Part shown: piece by piece, positions 6,772 to 8,520 of the stretch
Layout of the letters: every line of letters starts with the position of its first letter
Numbering within the stretch: position 1 is the first letter of the stretch
NCBI GenBank assembly: GCA_002385755.1
Contig: DGED01000020.1
Location: 21,507-30,026 of the forward strand
DNA: 8,520 bases
DNA from: Caryophanales bacterium UBA3935
GTDB lineage: Bacteria > Bacillota_I > Bacilli_A > ML615J-28 > CAG-698
Direction of reading: 5' to 3'
The notes under the pieces: generated by a model
What the model was told of the DNA's origin: nothing
The model's input: the letters and a program-made list of their open reading frames with translations, nothing else
Databases searched by the model: none
Position numbers and translations under genes: made by a program

Positions 6772-7275
6772 TTAACCGGCAGTGCCGCTGACTTGCTCTA
6801 CCGTCTGGAAATTGACGTAAATGTTGTCAAACTGGAAATTAAAGTTTTGCATCGCCATAATCAGGATCTCGTTCGCCTCGGCAATCGAGTGTTCGTCGGC
6901 AACGACGAGTACTTCCACGCCTTGCGAGGTGGCGTGAACAAAACAATCCTGGTAGCCGGCGTTGATGACTTGCAGTTCAAGAAGCAATTCCTTCTCGTTT
7001 AAGAAATTTATATAGCGTTTTTCGTCAATCGCCGCCGTTTTTTGTTCAAGGGTAGCGGTGCTGTCGGCAATAATCGCGTCCAATCCCAAAACGACTTGCG
7101 CTCTTTCCTCCCGGACCGCGAGACGCATTTCCGTCAGTTCCTCAAGGCGGCCGGTGGTCGTTTTGTCGCCGTCATCTTCATCGGTTGGTTTGCTGAATGG
7201 TGATTTGATATAATAAATGGTTAACATCATCACCAGAGTTAATAGTATCAATGCCAGTTGATTTTTCTTAAGCAA
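6772..7275 (-). CDS. spoIIIAH: Stage III sporulation protein AH
   Basis: SpoIIIAH is a mother-cell membrane protein whose extracellular C-terminal domain forms a ring and docks with forespore SpoIIQ, making the channel that keeps the engulfed forespore active. Seen: MLKKNQLALILL with a single membrane segment at about 6-22 ending in TIYYIKSP, closely matching the B. subtilis N terminus; an acidic, low-complexity linker (about 29-42); a helical segment; and the ring-building domain at about 90-160 (LNEKELLLEL, INAGYQDCFVHA, VEVLVVADEHS, NIYVNFQ). The 167 residues compare with 218 in B. subtilis, the difference being mainly in the linker. I start at TTG 7275-7273: GGAGG lies nine bases upstream and the protein then begins MLKK. 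A GTG three codons earlier directly abuts the GGAGG. Upstream is a sigma-E-like promoter and downstream a terminator. No spoIIIAG lies beside it. Confidence 0.88.
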   Translation of the reverse strand: MLKKNQLALILLTLVMMLTIYYIKSPFSKPTDEDDGDKTTTGRLEELTEMRLAVREERAQVVLGLDAIIADSTATLEQKTAAIDEKRYINFLNEKELLLELQVINAGYQDCFVHATSQGVEVLVVADEHSIAEANEILIMAMQNFNFQFDNIYVNFQTVEQVSGTAG

Positions 7276-7289
7276 AAATCTCACCCTCC
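7273..7289 (-). promoter_or_regulatory. Ribosome binding site selecting the TTG start of spoIIIAH
   Basis: GGAGG occupies 7289-7285 on the minus strand. The in-frame GTG at 7284-7282 touches it with no spacer, whereas TTG at 7275-7273 stands nine bases away. Starting at TTG also gives MLKK directly before the membrane segment, as in known SpoIIIAH proteins. Confidence 0.75.
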
Positions 7290-7300
7290 ATAGTCAATAA

Positions 7301-7327
7301 ACTATATGAAGATGAGATAAAATTTAT
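7301..7327 (-). promoter_or_regulatory. Sigma-E-like promoter for spoIIIAH
   Basis: The minus strand reads ATA (7327-7325) in the context GGTATAAAT, then 16 bases, then CATATAGT (7308-7301). The mother-cell sigma-E consensus is ATA, 16-18 bases, CATACA-T, so the -10 box differs only at its fifth position. A start site about seven bases downstream would fall just before the Shine-Dalgarno sequence, giving a very short leader. Mother-cell expression is what spoIIIAH needs. Inferred from sequence match and context only. Confidence 0.55.
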
Positions 7328-7334
7328 ACCATCA

Positions 7335-8309
7335 TTAAACCAAATCTTCGGTATTATTTATCGCCGCGAGACTGATTAAATAAAAGAGAGAAAAGACATA
7401 AATATAGATATTCAAAAGTTTCGGGAAAAACCACAAGAAAATAAAGAAGACGATGGTTACGGGAACGCTCGCGATCGCCGCGATATTATAGTATTCCTTA
7501 AACTTCTTCATAATGCCGTTTTTCCGGAAAAACACCCATAATATTATAACCGTAATGAGAGTGAACAATACGCAGATCAAAAATGAAAACGAATAGGACT
7601 TTAGTTTAATCGTGTTGACGTTGCCGATAATCAGTTGCTCGAGAATATAGTCGCCGATTTTATAGCCGTTATCCTTGGGATTGTCGATATGAAATCGGAA
7701 GTCGGGAATATTGTTTTGATAATATACTTTTTTGCTTACGGTTTTCAAAGGCCGCCCGTAGTGGGATTTATTCAACTTGTCGATTCCCCAGGGATGCGCT
7801 TGGAAATAAAGGGCGTCGGAGGAAAGCATCAATAAATAATACTCGACGTTTTCCTCGTAGGGAAATTCCTCGACCGTGAATTTTTCCAACGGGTTAAAAG
7901 CGACTTCTTCTTCGTCCAAATACACTTTATTGACGTCAAACAAATCGACAACGATTACGAGCTTCTTTCTCACGCCGTCGGCGTCGAACGCTATTTCCCT
8001 TATGTAGTAAGCGATCTCGCCCAAAACCTCCGATTTTAACTCGCGACCGTCCTCGACCGCGAGCTCTTTGCTCACGAGATCGGCGATTACGTTGTTTACG
8101 ACGGGGGTGTCGGGAAGTTGTTCAAGAACGAGGTAATTGTAATTCCCGCGGATGTCGCTCTCGTTAACGATGCGGTTGCTGCTGACCGGTATTCCCAACA
8201 AGAACGAGGATATCACGAAGATACCGAGGGCGATCGCCAGGTTCATCGATTTATATTTAATCATATGCACGGGCAGCACAAACGATTTTAATAAATCCCA
8301 AACTTTCAT
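7335..8309 (-). CDS. Membrane protein of unknown function, DUF1189-like
   Basis: A 324-residue protein I cannot assign to a function. It has a membrane segment at about 22-41, a long probably extracytoplasmic domain at about 45-238, and three further segments at about 240-261, 275-295 and 298-317. The outer domain includes KKLVIVVDLFDVNKVYLDE (115-133) and LMLSSDALYFQAHPWG (160-175). This topology and the 'valine-rich strand then D' pattern resemble DUF1189 proteins of Firmicutes, a resemblance judged by eye. Between TM2 and TM3 lies the cytoplasmic motif FKEYYNIAAIASV (270-282), which recurs in the partial gene upstream, so the two are tandem paralogues. AAGGAG five bases before ATG overlaps the end of that gene, implying cotranscription. 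The gene is visibly more A+T-rich than the housekeeping operon. spoIIIAH follows, but has its own promoter. Confidence 0.8.
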   Translation of the reverse strand: MKVWDLLKSFVLPVHMIKYKSMNLAIALGIFVISSFLLGIPVSSNRIVNESDIRGNYNYLVLEQLPDTPVVNNVIADLVSKELAVEDGRELKSEVLGEIAYYIREIAFDADGVRKKLVIVVDLFDVNKVYLDEEEVAFNPLEKFTVEEFPYEENVEYYLLMLSSDALYFQAHPWGIDKLNKSHYGRPLKTVSKKVYYQNNIPDFRFHIDNPKDNGYKIGDYILEQLIIGNVNTIKLKSYSFSFLICVLFTLITVIILWVFFRKNGIMKKFKEYYNIAAIASVPVTIVFFIFLWFFPKLLNIYIYVFSLFYLISLAAINNTEDLV

Positions 8310-8318
8310 ACGGACTCC

Positions 8319-8520
8319 TTATATTAAACTTTTTTCCGCTGCGTCCGGCGCGTTATTGATACGGTAAAGAACGTAGATATAATAAACCGCGAAAATAAAG
8401 ATATACGAACCGATCACGTCCGGGAGGAACCAAGCCGCGACGAATGTCAAAAGCAATGGCGCGATGCTCGAAATCGCGGCGATATTGTAGTATTCTTTAA
8501 AATACTTAAGCCGCCCGGTC
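8319..8520 (-). CDS. C-terminal part of a paralogous DUF1189-like membrane protein (cut by window edge)
   Basis: The minus strand stays open from the window edge to TAA at 8321-8319 and gives 66 residues. They include LKYFKEYYNIAAISSIAPLL, two membrane segments (about 12-32 and 36-54) and a tail ending in AEKSLI. Aligned with the end of the next gene, about 26 of 60 positions are identical, including FKEYYNIAAI, W-F-P and INN. It is therefore a paralogue with the same C-terminal topology. Its stop lies nine bases before the next start and overlaps that gene's ribosome binding site, so the two are probably one transcript. The function is unknown and the N terminus is outside the window. Confidence 0.8.
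   Translation of the reverse strand, partial: TGRLKYFKEYYNIAAISSIAPLLLTFVAAWFLPDVIGSYIFIFAVYYIYVLYRINNAPDAAEKSLI

Noticed and set aside
7282..7284. GTG as the start codon of spoIIIAH
   Set aside because: It directly abuts the GGAGG ribosome binding site, leaving no spacer. The TTG three codons later is properly spaced and matches the known SpoIIIAH N terminus.

Overview
This window looks like core chromosome from an endospore-forming member of the Firmicutes/Bacillota. The gene order nusB-xseA-xseB-ispA-dxs-recN-spoIVB, with a spoIIIAH gene just upstream, is a condensed form of the Bacillus/Clostridium block spoIIIA...nusB-folD-xseA-xseB-ispA-dxs-tlyA-argR-recN-spoIVB-spo0A. All genes are on the minus strand, so transcription runs from high to low coordinates. 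By eye the metabolic genes are near 50% G+C, while the membrane-protein genes and intergenic gaps are more A+T-rich. Stop codons follow the standard code (ispA ends in TGA inside a 4-base overlap with dxs). The exact lineage cannot be fixed from this sequence; a Bacilli/Erysipelotrichia-type organism is a guess.

Layout in order of transcription. (1) 8520-7335: the C-terminal end of one membrane protein, then a complete 324-residue paralogue, both resembling DUF1189-type proteins of unknown function. (2) 7327-6719: spoIIIAH as an apparently monocistronic unit, with a mother-cell sigma-E-like promoter in front, a TTG start set by its ribosome binding site, and a rho-independent terminator behind. 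(3) 6708-309: a vegetative-type promoter covered by a perfect 21-bp palindrome, then a tight housekeeping operon nusB-xseA-xseB-ispA-dxs-recN closed by a terminator. (4) 271-1: the next unit, beginning with the signal-anchor end of spoIVB, which runs off the window and seems to start with an AUA codon.

How the genes fit together. NusB supports transcription antitermination of rRNA operons. XseA and XseB form exonuclease VII. RecN acts in double-strand-break repair. Dxs makes DXP and IspA makes farnesyl diphosphate, so they act early and late in the isoprenoid pathway. SpoIIIAH (mother-cell side of the SpoIIIA-SpoIIQ channel) and SpoIVB (forespore signalling protease) both belong to forespore/mother-cell communication.

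I found no CRISPR array, insertion sequence, RNA gene or defence system. The points worth a second look are regulatory (the palindrome, the sigma-E promoter, the AUA start) and organisational (spoIIIAH with no spoIIIAG next to it, tandem membrane paralogues, missing folD/tlyA/argR).
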